This document shows, one piece after another, positions 8,987-17,427 of a stretch of 64,000 nucleotides of DNA. The stretch is taken from assembly GCF_002952775.1 (NCBI RefSeq), contig NZ_CP025066.1, forward strand, positions 62,001 through 126,000. The letters are read 5' to 3'. Source of the stretch: Halalkaliarchaeum desulfuricum. Lineage in GTDB: Archaea > Halobacteriota > Halobacteria > Halobacteriales > Haloferacaceae. Made by a program: the position numbers and the translations under genes. Positions within the stretch are counted from its first letter, which is position 1, and every line of letters starts with the position of its first letter. The notes beneath the pieces are model-generated. The model did not search any database. It was not told the origin of the DNA and saw only the letters and a program-made list of their open reading frames with translations.

Positions 8987-9333
8987 TCATCGATGGTTGG
9001 CCGGGGGTACGCTTCAACGTTTCTTCGGTGGCGCTCCCGGTCGGCCGGCGACATTCGGCCTGGTTTCGAAAGAATGGCGAACAGCCGGTGTATTCCCGTT
9101 CCCGCGGCGGCACACCGGACTCCCGCCGAGTCCACTCGACTCACTTCGTTCGTTTCGTTACCTCGCCGACTTCCCCCTCGCTTGCTAGCGCTCGCTCGCG
9201 GGAATCCCGCCGGAACCGCGCGCGGACTGATCGTCAGGTCACGGTTCGGCTGGTTCGCGATCGTATAAAAGCGTGGACGCGGATTCCAGAATCGGGCCGG
9301 GCCGGCGACCGAATGTGACGAGGCGGTGGCCGA
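8987..9333. other. Intergenic region between TFB and nreA
   Basis: 347 bases without a convincing gene. It should hold the nreA promoter, though no clean TATA element is visible close to the nreA start. It contains Ser/Arg-type low-complexity DNA (ACTTCGTTCGTTTCGTTAC; CTCGCTTGCTAGCGCTCGC) and one good TATA-like element, GTATAAAAGCG at about 9264-9274, reading on the plus strand away from nreA. No tRNA-like or other structured RNA was found by eye. Confidence 0.6.
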
Positions 9334-10299
9334 TCAGCTGTGGATGCCCATCGCTTCGATCTGTTCCTGGTAGCGGTTGCGGATGGTGACTTCGGTGACC
9401 TGGGCGACGTCGGCGACTTCGCGCTGGGTTTTCTTCTCGTTGCACAGAAGCGAGGCAGCGTAGATCGCGGCGGCGGCGTAGCCCGTGGGGGATTTCCCCG
9501 AAAGGAGTCCCTTCTCGGCGGTGGTCTCGATGATCTCGTTTGCTTTCCCCTGTACCTCCTCGGAGAGTTCGAGTTCCGAACAGAACCGGGGGACGTACTT
9601 CTTCGGATCGACCGGTTTCATCTCCAGGCCGAGTTCCTGGGAGATGTACCGGTACGTCCGACCGATTTCCTTGCGCTCGACCCGCGAGACCTCCGAAATC
9701 TCCTCGAGCGACCGGGGAATCCCTTCCTTCCTGCAGGCGGCATAGAGGGCGGCGGTGGCGACGCCCTCGATCGAGCGGCCGCGGATGAGGTCTTCATCGA
9801 GCGCGCGCCGGTAGATGACGGAAGCGACCTCCCGGACGGAGCGTGGCACGCCCAGCGCCGATGCCATGCGGTCGATCTCCGAGAGGGCAAACTGGAGGTT
9901 GCGCTCGCCGGCGTCCTTGGTGCGGATGCGTTCCTGCCACTTGCGCAGCCGGTGCATCTGCGAGCGCTTCTTCGAGGAAATGGACCGCCCGTAGGCGTCC
10001 TTGTCCTTCCAGTCGATCGTGGTTGTCAGCCCCTTGTCGTGCATCGTCCGGGTCGTCGGCGCGCCAACCCGCGACTTCTCCTGGCGTTCGGAGTGGTTGA
10101 ACGCCCGCCACTCCGGCCCGGGATCGATCTGCTCTTCCTCGACGATGAGCCCCGTCTCCTCGTGTATGAGTTCCCCGTCAGCCGTTCTGACCAGGTCTTC
10201 CGGATCGACCTCGTCGAGATCGAGTTCCTCCTCGGCGGCCTCGTCTTCTTCCTGCCACGTCTGCTCCCGTTGCTCCCGCTGACGCGTGGGCCGTGTCAT
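9334..10299 (-). CDS. tfb: Transcription initiation factor TFB without zinc-ribbon cysteines
   Basis: 321 aa. Two cyclin repeats of TFB/TFIIB are clear: [20 protein letters not shown]...[16 protein letters not shown], and [20 protein letters not shown]...[19 protein letters not shown] with the recognition helix [19 protein letters not shown]. The B-reader/B-linker region [21 protein letters not shown] is present. The N-terminal zinc ribbon, normally CxxC...CxxC, is replaced by [22 protein letters not shown] with no cysteines. It binds TBP-promoter complexes and recruits RNA polymerase; haloarchaea carry several TFB paralogues with partly specialised roles. Confidence 0.93.
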   Translation of the reverse strand: MTRPTRQREQREQTWQEEDEAAEEELDLDEVDPEDLVRTADGELIHEETGLIVEEEQIDPGPEWRAFNHSERQEKSRVGAPTTRTMHDKGLTTTIDWKDKDAYGRSISSKKRSQMHRLRKWQERIRTKDAGERNLQFALSEIDRMASALGVPRSVREVASVIYRRALDEDLIRGRSIEGVATAALYAACRKEGIPRSLEEISEVSRVERKEIGRTYRYISQELGLEMKPVDPKKYVPRFCSELELSEEVQGKANEIIETTAEKGLLSGKSPTGYAAAAIYAASLLCNEKKTQREVADVAQVTEVTIRNRYQEQIEAMGIHS

Positions 10300-10327
10300 C
10301 GCATTTTTATACTATTCCGGTATACAT

Positions 10328-10341
10328 ACTTAAAGATTGAT
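10328..10341 (-). promoter_or_regulatory. TATA element of the TFB gene
   Basis: On the minus strand the sequence ATCTTTAAGTATG lies about 30 bases before the TFB start codon at 10299. This fits a BRE/TATA pair of a leaderless or short-leader transcript. The whole 10300-10345 stretch is unusually A/T-rich for the window. Confidence 0.5.
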
Positions 10342-10413
10342 TCATGCGGCGAAAAACACCGGATCCGCACCGGCAGACGAACCAGCTAAACGTCCGCGCG
10401 TCCGACGGCAGAT

Positions 10414-11004
10414 ATGCCGGTTATCGAGGCTGATCCGGCCGCCGCCCGCGAGCGTCTCGAGGCGGCCGGCGTCGACGTATCGCCGGGCAACACCGACCAC
10501 GAGGAGTGGCGCGCCGAGCGGGGGGGCGCCGTCGCGGTCGCGTACGCCGACAAGATCGTCGTCCAGGGCGCCTCGCCGACGGATCTCACCCTCCTGCTCG
10601 AGGAGGGAGGTGGCCGGGCACACGTCTACTTCGACGGCGCGAGCCGGGGGAATCCGGGTCCGGCGGCGGTCGGGTGGGTACTGGTCACGAGCGACGGCAT
10701 CGTCGCCGAGGGCGGCGAGCGGATCGGCGAGGCGACCAACAACCAGGCGGAGTATCGCGCCCTCATCAGGGCGCTCGAGGCGGCCCGGGACTACGGGTTC
10801 GACGAGGTCGACGTCCGCGGGGATTCCGAACTCATCGTCAAACAGGTCCGGGGGGAGTGGGACGCGAACGATCCGAGGCTGCGCGAACTTCGGGTCAGGG
10901 TTCGCGAACTCCTGTCGTCGTTCGATCGGTGGTCGATCGCACACGTTCCACGTGAAATAAACGACCGCGCCGACGAACTGGCGAACGAGGCGCTCGATGA
11001 CTGA
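10414..11004 (+). CDS. rnhA: Ribonuclease HI, archaeal type
   Basis: 196 aa. The RNase H fold starts near residue 68: AHVYFDGASRGNPGPAAVGW with catalytic Asp74, NNQAEYRAL with Glu113, VRGDSELIVKQ with Asp137, and NDRADELANEAL with Asp187. A ~65-residue N-terminal extension (IEADPAAARERLEAAGVDVS...) is typical of the haloarchaeal enzyme. It cleaves RNA in RNA-DNA hybrids, for example Okazaki primers. It overlaps the next gene by 8 bases, forming an operon. Confidence 0.94.
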   Translation: MPVIEADPAAARERLEAAGVDVSPGNTDHEEWRAERGGAVAVAYADKIVVQGASPTDLTLLLEEGGGRAHVYFDGASRGNPGPAAVGWVLVTSDGIVAEGGERIGEATNNQAEYRALIRALEAARDYGFDEVDVRGDSELIVKQVRGEWDANDPRLRELRVRVRELLSSFDRWSIAHVPREINDRADELANEALDD

Positions 11005-11608
11005 CGCGGAATCGAACGGAAACGACGGAGGCTCGGCCGAGAAACTTCCCGAGGCGACCGTCGACGAGGTAGAACGGCTCACTCGCCTCGCCAGACGGGC
11101 GTCCGACGACGACGAGGCCGCCCTCTACCGTCGTGAACGAGATCGACTCCTCCAGGAGTACGGGTTCGCGCCGCGATATCGCGAGAGTGACGACACGCTC
11201 GTCTGTTACCCGAGCGAGTGGATGGCGGACGGCACCGCCCAACTGGACCGGATCGAGGATCCGGATCGGGCCAGCGAAATAACGCTTTCCGGACCGGGAG
11301 ATCCCGATCGCTACGACGAGGTGGAGACACACAACGCCGAGATCGTCGAAGCGGTGGCCGACCAGTACGGCGCCGTCCACGGGGCGAACGCCCGCGCGTT
11401 CGCCGACTTCATGGGGAACCACTACGTCAAGCGGGTCGATCGGGCGACGGCAGACGAGATCGCGGAGTTCAGAGAGGAATACTTCCCCAGAAACGCCTGG
11501 CCGAGCGACGAACAGCGCGATCGGATCGCCCAGTCGCTTTCGTACGTGTTCGAGGCCGCCGACGGGTCGCTTCCTCCGGGGACACAGCTCTCGGAGGAAT
11601 TGGAGTGA
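10997..11608 (+). CDS. RnhA operon protein (conserved haloarchaeal)
   Basis: 203 aa, acidic. Conserved-looking features: VERLTRLARRASDDDEAALYRRERDRLLQEYGF, LVCYPSEWMADGTAQLD, and VEAVADQYGAVHGANARAFADFMGNHYVKRV. This protein is known to me only as the conserved partner encoded after rnhA in haloarchaea; no activity is established. Translation is likely coupled to rnhA through the 8-base overlap. Confidence 0.85.
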   Translation: MTDAESNGNDGGSAEKLPEATVDEVERLTRLARRASDDDEAALYRRERDRLLQEYGFAPRYRESDDTLVCYPSEWMADGTAQLDRIEDPDRASEITLSGPGDPDRYDEVETHNAEIVEAVADQYGAVHGANARAFADFMGNHYVKRVDRATADEIAEFREEYFPRNAWPSDEQRDRIAQSLSYVFEAADGSLPPGTQLSEELE

Positions 11609-11680
11609 GTTCGTAGCGAGTCGTTGTCCCGAACCGGCCGTGCCCGAAGCGGCCGGCGTCGACGTCGTTCGTGCCTGAAA

Positions 11681-12040
11681 CTACAGCTGTTCGTCGACGA
11701 GCGCTTCGATCTCCCCGGCGCGCTCCTCGTCGGTGACGAACTTCTCGAAGACCCACTCGAGCTGGCTCAACACGGCGTCCTGCCCCGCACGGGTGAGCTC
11801 GTACTGGTTGGTTCGTTTGTCGAGTTCGCTCTTTTCGATCAGGCCGAGTTCGACGAGGTCGTCGAGGTTGGGGTACAGCCGCCCGTGGTTGACTTCCGTC
11901 CCGTAGTATGCCTCGAGTTCCCGCTTGATCGCGAGCCCGTACATCGGTTCCTTCGCCAGGATGGTCAGTATGTTCTGCTGGAACGCCGTGAGGTCACGCA
12001 CCACGCCTACTTCGTCCTCAACTGTTTGTGCCTCTGACAT
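11681..12040 (-). CDS. PadR-family transcriptional regulator
   Basis: 119 aa. A PadR winged helix is evident: LTAFQQNILTILAKEPMYGLAIKRELEAYY, VNHGRLYPNLDDLVELGLIEKS, NQYELTRAGQDAV, with a C-terminal helix for dimerisation (QLEWVFEKFV). PadR proteins are repressors of small regulons. The upstream 12041-12130 stretch is A/T-rich with several TATA-like strings (GTTTATAGTAGTTTATTATTA), a probable site for its own regulation. Its target genes cannot be told. Confidence 0.88.
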   Translation of the reverse strand: MSEAQTVEDEVGVVRDLTAFQQNILTILAKEPMYGLAIKRELEAYYGTEVNHGRLYPNLDDLVELGLIEKSELDKRTNQYELTRAGQDAVLSQLEWVFEKFVTDEERAGEIEALVDEQL

Positions 12041-12294
12041 ACCCGACCGAAGGACATCCGCATATTTAACGTTTAGTAACTGGGAGTAAGTTTATAGTAG
12101 TTTATTATTATATTCCTGCACTGTGGATGCTGAATACCGTCGAAAGCAACGGATCGTAGAGAATTATCATTGGAAAAAACATCCGTTTTCGATCCGACCG
12201 CTGTCGGTCCCACCGTTTTTCGATCTGAAACGGCTTCCCGACAGGCCCCGCGTGTCGAAAGGACTTTGCTCCCGTTGACGGAAGCGTAGCGTGC

Positions 12295-12828
12295 ATGACG
12301 AACCTCTGGAAAGACCTCGAGACGGGACCGAACCCGCCGGAAACGATCTACGCTGTCGTCGAGTGTCTGAAAGGCGAACGGAACAAGTACGAGTACGACA
12401 AGGACATCCCCGGTGTCGTCCTCGACCGGGTGCTCCACTCGAACGTCCACTACCCCTCCGATTACGGCTTCATCCCGCAGTCGTACTACGACGACGAGGA
12501 CCCGTTTGACGTACTCGTACTCGTCGAGGATCAGACCTTCCCCGGCTGTGTCATCGAGGCCCGTCCCATCGCACTGATGAAGATGGACGACGACGGCGAG
12601 CAGGACGACAAGGTGATCGCGGTCCCCAGCGAGGATCCGCGGTTCGACCACCTCCAGGATCTCGAAGACATTCCCCAGCAGACGGTCGACGAGATCGACG
12701 AGTTCTTCGCGACCTACAAGAACCTCGAGGAGGGCAAGGAGGTCGAGACGCTCGGCTGGGAGGACCGCGAGGCCGCCCTCGATGCGATCGAGCACGCACA
12801 GGAACTGTACGAAGAGCGGTTCGGGTAG
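12295..12828 (+). CDS. ppa: Inorganic pyrophosphatase, family I
   Basis: 177 aa soluble enzyme hydrolysing pyrophosphate to phosphate, which pulls biosynthetic reactions forward. Signature elements: ERNKYEYDKDIPGVVLDRVL (substrate-binding Lys/Glu), HYPSDYGFIPQSYYDDEDPFDVLVL (the DxDPxD metal motif region), then KMDDDGEQDDKVIAVPS and the C-terminal WEDREAALDAIEHAQELY. Length and motif order match archaeal Ppa. Monocistronic. Confidence 0.96.
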   Translation: MTNLWKDLETGPNPPETIYAVVECLKGERNKYEYDKDIPGVVLDRVLHSNVHYPSDYGFIPQSYYDDEDPFDVLVLVEDQTFPGCVIEARPIALMKMDDDGEQDDKVIAVPSEDPRFDHLQDLEDIPQQTVDEIDEFFATYKNLEEGKEVETLGWEDREAALDAIEHAQELYEERFG

Positions 12829-12983
12829 TCGCCGCCCGGCGTGGCGTATTCGATGTACACATCCGAGCCACATATGAAATAACCGCGAGTTTTCTGCATG
12901 CGGTTCAGTTATCGGACGACTGCGACGCATGTGTTATGCGCATGGGTAATTTTTAGGGTGTGGAGAGCGTACCTGTTATCGAG

Positions 12984-13103
12984 ATGGCTACCACTACCTC
13001 CCGCGTCGGTATCGACCACCCGACCGTCGTGCCGACCAATTTCGACCCCGAGGAGGCTCAGCACCTCGTTGACGACGGAAACGGGAACCGCGACAGTGCG
13101 TGA
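12984..13103 (+). CDS. Small ORF, 39 aa, unknown
   Basis: ATG at 12984 to TGA at 13101-13103. The peptide begins MATTTSRVGIDHPTVV, continues PTNFDPEEAQHLVDDGNG and ends NRDSA. Third codon positions are mostly G/C as in neighbouring genes, the peptide is acidic, and a TATA-like TAATTTTTAG stands about 30 bases upstream, as for a leaderless gene. I do not recognise the family. It could be chance; the support is composition and promoter spacing only. Confidence 0.5.
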   Translation: MATTTSRVGIDHPTVVPTNFDPEEAQHLVDDGNGNRDSA

Positions 13104-13187
13104 GCGGCCCGAACGCGGCTTACAGCCGTGACTACCGGCGGCGTCGAGAGGGGAATCCATTTTAGTGTGACCGCGTAATCTTGGGTG

Positions 13188-14129
13188 ATGGCCACCTGTG
13201 ACGAGTGCGGGGAGTACGAGAACCTGCCGTACCAGTGTCATCGGTGTGGGCGGACGTTCTGTGCGAACCATCGGCTCCCGGAGAACCACGACTGTCCAGG
13301 GCTCGACGAGTGGAACGATCCCGGCGGCGTTTTCGACTCGGGATTCGACGACAGCGTCCAGGACCGTGGCGGACCGTCCTCGGGCGGCGGTTCGGGGTTC
13401 GGGACGCGGGTGAAACGGCGCGTCGAACGGGAGACGTCGACCGGCGGGCTGGTGAGTTACTTCCGCGGGAACATGACGTTCGTGTTCCTGGGATTGATGT
13501 GGGTGACGTTTTTCCTGCAGTTCCTGGTCGCGCTCCTCTTCGGGGGGGCGGTCTCGGAGAGCCTGTTCGTGCTCCGCTCGGCGAACCTGGAGTACGTCTG
13601 GACGTGGATCACCTCCATCTTCGCTCACGGCGGGTTCGGACACATCGCCATAAACAGCATCGTGTTGTACTTCTTCGGCCCGCCGGTCGAGCGCCAACTC
13701 GGCACCCGACGATACGTCGGGCTGTTCCTCGGCGCGGGGATCATCGCGAGCGCGGCCCAGATCGGGAGCGGGTTCCTGCTCGGGGATCCGGTCGTGGGCG
13801 TCGTCGGTGCCTCCGGGGCGATCATGGCTGTAATGGGCGTACTCACGGTGCTGAACCCGAAACTGAAGGTGTATCTCTACTTCGTCCTCCCGATGCCGCT
13901 GTGGCTGCTCACCGTCGGCTTCGCGGCGTTTAGCATCTTCGCCGGGCTCGGTGCACTCGACGACAACGTCGCCCACTTCGCGCACCTCGGCGGGCTGGTG
14001 GTCGGCCTCGCGTACGGACAGTATTTGAAGGACGAACTCCGCGCCCCCAACCGGCTCCAGTTCGGCGGCGGGGGCGGTTCGGGGGGATCGGGAGGCCCAG
14101 GTGGACCGGGCGGACCCGGTCGGTTCTGA
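13188..14129 (+). CDS. Rhomboid-family intramembrane protease with N-terminal AN1-like zinc finger
   Basis: 313 aa. Residues 1-36 form an AN1-like finger (CDECG...CHRCGRTFCANH...C). A Gly/Ser linker follows, then a six-helix rhomboid domain: HGGFGHIAINSIVLYFFGPPVERQLG, GVVGASGAIMAVMGVL with nucleophile Ser in GASG, and VAHFAHLGGLVVGLAYG with the catalytic His. The C-terminal tail is Gly/Pro-rich. It cleaves substrates within the membrane; the finger may recruit partners. The ATG at 13188 is preferred over a GTG one codon earlier. Confidence 0.92.
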   Translation: MATCDECGEYENLPYQCHRCGRTFCANHRLPENHDCPGLDEWNDPGGVFDSGFDDSVQDRGGPSSGGGSGFGTRVKRRVERETSTGGLVSYFRGNMTFVFLGLMWVTFFLQFLVALLFGGAVSESLFVLRSANLEYVWTWITSIFAHGGFGHIAINSIVLYFFGPPVERQLGTRRYVGLFLGAGIIASAAQIGSGFLLGDPVVGVVGASGAIMAVMGVLTVLNPKLKVYLYFVLPMPLWLLTVGFAAFSIFAGLGALDDNVAHFAHLGGLVVGLAYGQYLKDELRAPNRLQFGGGGGSGGSGGPGGPGGPGRF

Positions 14130-14139
14130 GGATGGACTT

Positions 14140-15033
14140 GTGAAACCTGTTCGTCCCCAGTTCGTCCCCGAACCCGGCCTCGATCGGGAGGAGATGCTCG
14201 CCCTCCAGCGGGAACTGACGGCGGCCGCAGTCTTCGAAGACGATCTGTCGTTTTCCCCGGCGGAGGTCGCGCTCGTTGAGCCTGTTCAGTCCCGGGGACC
14301 GAATCGATCGGGGGATCACACGCTTGCGTCGTTCTCGAAGGGGGACTCACTCACTCTGGAGGGGGACACACTCGCCTCGAACGGCGACGCGTTCGCGGAC
14401 GTAGATCCGGGCGGCCCCCCAGTCGTCGCGGGCGTCGACCAGGCGTTCATCGACGACCGCGCGATAAGCGCCGTCGTGCTGCTCCAGGGCCGCGACGTCG
14501 TCGGGTGGGCCCACGCGGTCTCGGAACCGCCGATCCCGTACGTCCCCGGACTGCTGGCGTTTCGCGAGGGTGGTCCGATCGTCGACGCGCTCGCCACACT
14601 CGCCGTCGAGCCCGATCTGCTCGTGTTCGACGGCTCCGGTCGCATCCACTTCCGGGAGGCGGGCCTCGCAACCCACGTCGGCGTCGTCTTCGACTGCCCC
14701 GCCGTCGGCGTCGCGAAGTCGCTTCTGTGCGGGACTCCCGACGAGCCGACCGACGGGCGGCCCGAGGGCTGGTCGACCCCCATTCGGGTCGGTGCCGACG
14801 ACGACGTCACTGCCCCCGAGGGGACAGTCATCGGGTACGCGTACCAGTCCAGACAGTACGACGGCGAACCGCGGATCAACCCCCTTTACGTGAGTCCCGG
14901 TCACCGCGCCAGCGCCGAGACGGCCCGGGAGCTCGTCGCGGCGCTTTCGGCGGGATACAAGCTTCCAGAACCCACCCGGCTCGCCGACCGGTTTGCGGAC
15001 GAACTGAAAGGCAAGCTCGCGAACGACACATAG
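14140..15033 (+). CDS. nfi: Endonuclease V
   Basis: 297 aa. Cleaves near deaminated bases such as inosine. The RNase H-like core is visible: VVAGVDQAFIDDRAISAVVLL (catalytic Asp in GVD), PYVPGLLAFREGGPIVDAL (catalytic Glu), LLVFDGSGRIHFREAGLATHVGV and CPAVGVAKSLL, ending INPLYVSPGHRAS. The start is a GTG at 14140, with GAGG ahead of it just after the rhomboid stop; no ATG is in frame nearby. An unusual insertion of about 40 residues rich in GDxLASxGD lies between VALVEP and PVVAGVD. Confidence 0.9.
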   Translation: MKPVRPQFVPEPGLDREEMLALQRELTAAAVFEDDLSFSPAEVALVEPVQSRGPNRSGDHTLASFSKGDSLTLEGDTLASNGDAFADVDPGGPPVVAGVDQAFIDDRAISAVVLLQGRDVVGWAHAVSEPPIPYVPGLLAFREGGPIVDALATLAVEPDLLVFDGSGRIHFREAGLATHVGVVFDCPAVGVAKSLLCGTPDEPTDGRPEGWSTPIRVGADDDVTAPEGTVIGYAYQSRQYDGEPRINPLYVSPGHRASAETARELVAALSAGYKLPEPTRLADRFADELKGKLANDT

Positions 15034-15093
15034 CAACTGTCCGACGAACGCAACGAACGCAACGCTTTTTCAGTGTCCGTCGAACCGACGGAC

Positions 15094-15705
15094 ATGGACG
15101 ACACCCGCCTCGACGAGGGGACGGCCGCCGCCGTTCGCGAGGCAGCTGGAGCGATCGCCGGGGGCGGGACGGCCGTTTATCCCACCGAAACCGTCTACGG
15201 CCTGGGGGCGGACGCGCTCGATCCCGACGCCGTCGAACGGGTGTTCGAGATCAAACGGCGCCCCAGATCCGAACCGCTCTCGCTTGCGGTCCCGACCGCC
15301 GAGGACGCGTCGACAGTCGCCGAAATCGACGACCGCACGGAACGGTTCATGTGCCGGTTTCTCCCGGGGCCGGTGACAGTTGTCGTCCCCCGGACGGCGG
15401 GGGTTCCGGACGTCCTCACTGCCGGCATGTCCCGGGTTGGAATCCGGGTGCCCGATCACGCCGTCGCGCTCGCATTGCTCCGGGAGACACCGCCGCTCAC
15501 CGCGACCAGCGCGAACCGGAGCGGCGCCGGCAGCGCCCGCCGGATCGAGGAGATCGATCCGGACGTACGCGAGGCCGTCGACGCGATCGTCGACGGCGGG
15601 GAGACGCCGGGCGGGGAAAGCACAGTCGTCGATCCCGGCCGAAACGAGATCATCCGTCGGGGGCTGCTCGCCGACGAGATCGAAGCGTGGCTCGACGAGA
15701 ACTGA
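15094..15705 (+). CDS. Sua5/YciO/YrdC-family L-threonylcarbamoyladenylate synthase
   Basis: 203 aa. Makes threonylcarbamoyl-AMP for the t6A37 modification of tRNAs reading ANN codons. Motifs: GGGTAVYPTETVYGLGADAL, VFEIKRRPRSEPLSLAV, RFLPGPVTVVV, VGIRVPDHAVAL, LTATSANRSGAG, STVVDP. It is the short YrdC-only form. The ATG at 15094 is preferred; a GTG at 15073 is an in-frame alternative. A TATA-like GCTTTTTCAG precedes it. Confidence 0.92.
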   Translation: MDDTRLDEGTAAAVREAAGAIAGGGTAVYPTETVYGLGADALDPDAVERVFEIKRRPRSEPLSLAVPTAEDASTVAEIDDRTERFMCRFLPGPVTVVVPRTAGVPDVLTAGMSRVGIRVPDHAVALALLRETPPLTATSANRSGAGSARRIEEIDPDVREAVDAIVDGGETPGGESTVVDPGRNEIIRRGLLADEIEAWLDEN

Positions 15706-15743
15706 CCGGCAGCCGCGGTCGGACGGCTCTTGTGTGTCCCCTG

Positions 15744-16715
15744 TCAGTAGAATTCGGATTCGATCCGGTCGTCGAACAGATGGGCGAGCAGCCGGGTCAC
15801 CGGACCGCCCGGGTAGAGTTCGTGTGAATCCTCCGAAAACGGGCCGCCGCCTCCCGACGGGCCGACCGGCTCGCCGTCGACCGACGCGACGGGCCAGACC
15901 TCCCCGGTCGTGTTCGTGATGAACACCTCGTCGGCCTCGCGGACCTCGGCCGGTGAGAACGTCCCTTCGTCGACCGGGATCCCCTCCTCGCGGGCCAACT
16001 CGATCACCACCTGCCGAGTGACGCCGGGCAGAACCGGGCCATCGAGGCTCGGGGTGTGCAGCGCCTGGTCGTCGACGAAGAAGACGTTGCTCGTCGTTCC
16101 CTCCGCGACGTTGCCCTCGACGTCACACAGGAGCGCCTCGTCGGCGTCGGTTCCCCGAAGTTCCAGTCGGGCCAGGATCCCGCCGAGGTAGTTGTGTGTC
16201 TTCAGATGTGAGGGCATCACGTTCTCGGGGGGTCGCCTGACGTCGACGGTTCGGAGGGATGCTGGTCCGTCCCACCGCGGCTCTCCGCCCCGGTCCGGTC
16301 GGCCTCCGCGGGGCAGCGGCTTCGCGATGACGATGACCGTCGGATCGACCTCCGGATCCGGCGTCAGCTTCCCCGGCTGGACGCCCCTGGTGATCGACAG
16401 CCGGACGTACGCCTCCTCGAGGTCGTTTGCTGCGAGCGTCTCGTCGATCCATGCGCGCAGGTCCGCGTCTTCGAGGCCGTGATCCAGTTTCAGCGTCTCG
16501 CAGGTGTTTGCGAGGCGTTCCGCGTGATCTCCCCACCTGAAGAGGTCGCCCCCGTAGGCGCGAAGCGTCTCGAACGCCGCGTCGCCGTACATGAACCCTC
16601 GATCGTTCACCGCGACCGACGCCTCGTCGGCGGGGACGAGTTCGCCGTCGACGTGGTAGGTGAGCGGTTCCGCCTCGCCGTCCGTTCGCGTTTTCGAGTT
16701 GCCGTTGTCACTCAT
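15744..16715 (-). CDS. pabC: Aminodeoxychorismate lyase / class IV aminotransferase
   Basis: 323 aa PLP enzyme of fold type IV. Motifs: YHVDGELVPADEASVAVNDRGF, YGDAAFETLRAYGG, HLKTHNYLGGILARLEL (PLP lysine in the THN-preceding stretch), EGNVAEGTTSNVFFV, LPGVTRQVVIELA. Sequence alone does not separate PabC from branched-chain aminotransferase; the overlap with pabA and pabB supports aminodeoxychorismate lyase, giving p-aminobenzoate for folate-type cofactors. It overlaps pabA by 8 bases and is the last gene of the operon. Confidence 0.88.
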   Translation of the reverse strand: MSDNGNSKTRTDGEAEPLTYHVDGELVPADEASVAVNDRGFMYGDAAFETLRAYGGDLFRWGDHAERLANTCETLKLDHGLEDADLRAWIDETLAANDLEEAYVRLSITRGVQPGKLTPDPEVDPTVIVIAKPLPRGGRPDRGGEPRWDGPASLRTVDVRRPPENVMPSHLKTHNYLGGILARLELRGTDADEALLCDVEGNVAEGTTSNVFFVDDQALHTPSLDGPVLPGVTRQVVIELAREEGIPVDEGTFSPAEVREADEVFITNTTGEVWPVASVDGEPVGPSGGGGPFSEDSHELYPGGPVTRLLAHLFDDRIESEFY

Positions 16716-17427
16716 TCTCCCACCTCTCGCACAGTTTCAGGAAGTTCCAGATCATCCGTTTGCCCCCCTCGGTGAGAATGCTTTCGGGATGGAACTGCAC
16801 CCCGACGTGGGGGCGCGTCTCGTGTCGAACGCCCATGACGACCTCCCGTTCGTCGTCGGTCCGGGCCGTCTCCACGAGCTCGTCGGGGAGGTCGGTCCGC
16901 TCGACGCACAGCGAGTGGTACCGCCCGACCTCGAACCGTTCGGGGAGGCCGCCGAACAGCCCCTCCCCGTCGTGTGTCACCGTCGAGGGTTTCCCGTGGA
17001 CGACGTCTGGCGCGTGTCCCACGGGTGAGCCGTGAGAGGCACACATCGCCTGGTGACCGAGACAGACGCCGAAGATCGGACGGTCGAGCGCGTCGAAAAG
17101 CGGGATCGAGATGCCTGCCGCCGCCGGCGTTCCCGGCCCCGGTGAGACGACGACGCCGTCGGGGTCGAGGTCGCGGACCTCCTCGACGTCGACTGCGTCG
17201 TTTCGAACGACGATCACTTCCGCTGCGAGTTCGCCGACGTACTGGACCAGGTTGTACGCGAACGAGTCGTAGTTGTCGACGACGAGCACCGTCGCGTCCA
17301 CGTCGCGTTCGTCCGGTTCCGGAAGATACGCGTCTTCGTTTATCGTCTCCGTCGGCTCCCCGCGGGCTGCGGCGGGAACGGTCCCGTCCCGTTCGGGCGT
17401 GGACTCGACGGCGTTCGGTTCAGTCAT
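16708..17427 (-). CDS. pabA: Aminodeoxychorismate/anthranilate synthase glutamine amidotransferase subunit
   Basis: 239 aa class I glutaminase. Motifs: [35 protein letters not shown] (oxyanion hole), [10 protein letters not shown] with nucleophile Cys, [23 protein letters not shown] with catalytic His-Glu. A ~45-residue acidic N-terminal extension precedes the domain. It supplies ammonia to PabB. The 8-base overlaps with pabB upstream and pabC downstream show an operon. Assignment to Pab rather than Trp rests on PabC. Confidence 0.92.
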   Translation of the reverse strand: MTEPNAVESTPERDGTVPAAARGEPTETINEDAYLPEPDERDVDATVLVVDNYDSFAYNLVQYVGELAAEVIVVRNDAVDVEEVRDLDPDGVVVSPGPGTPAAAGISIPLFDALDRPIFGVCLGHQAMCASHGSPVGHAPDVVHGKPSTVTHDGEGLFGGLPERFEVGRYHSLCVERTDLPDELVETARTDDEREVVMGVRHETRPHVGVQFHPESILTEGGKRMIWNFLKLCERWENE

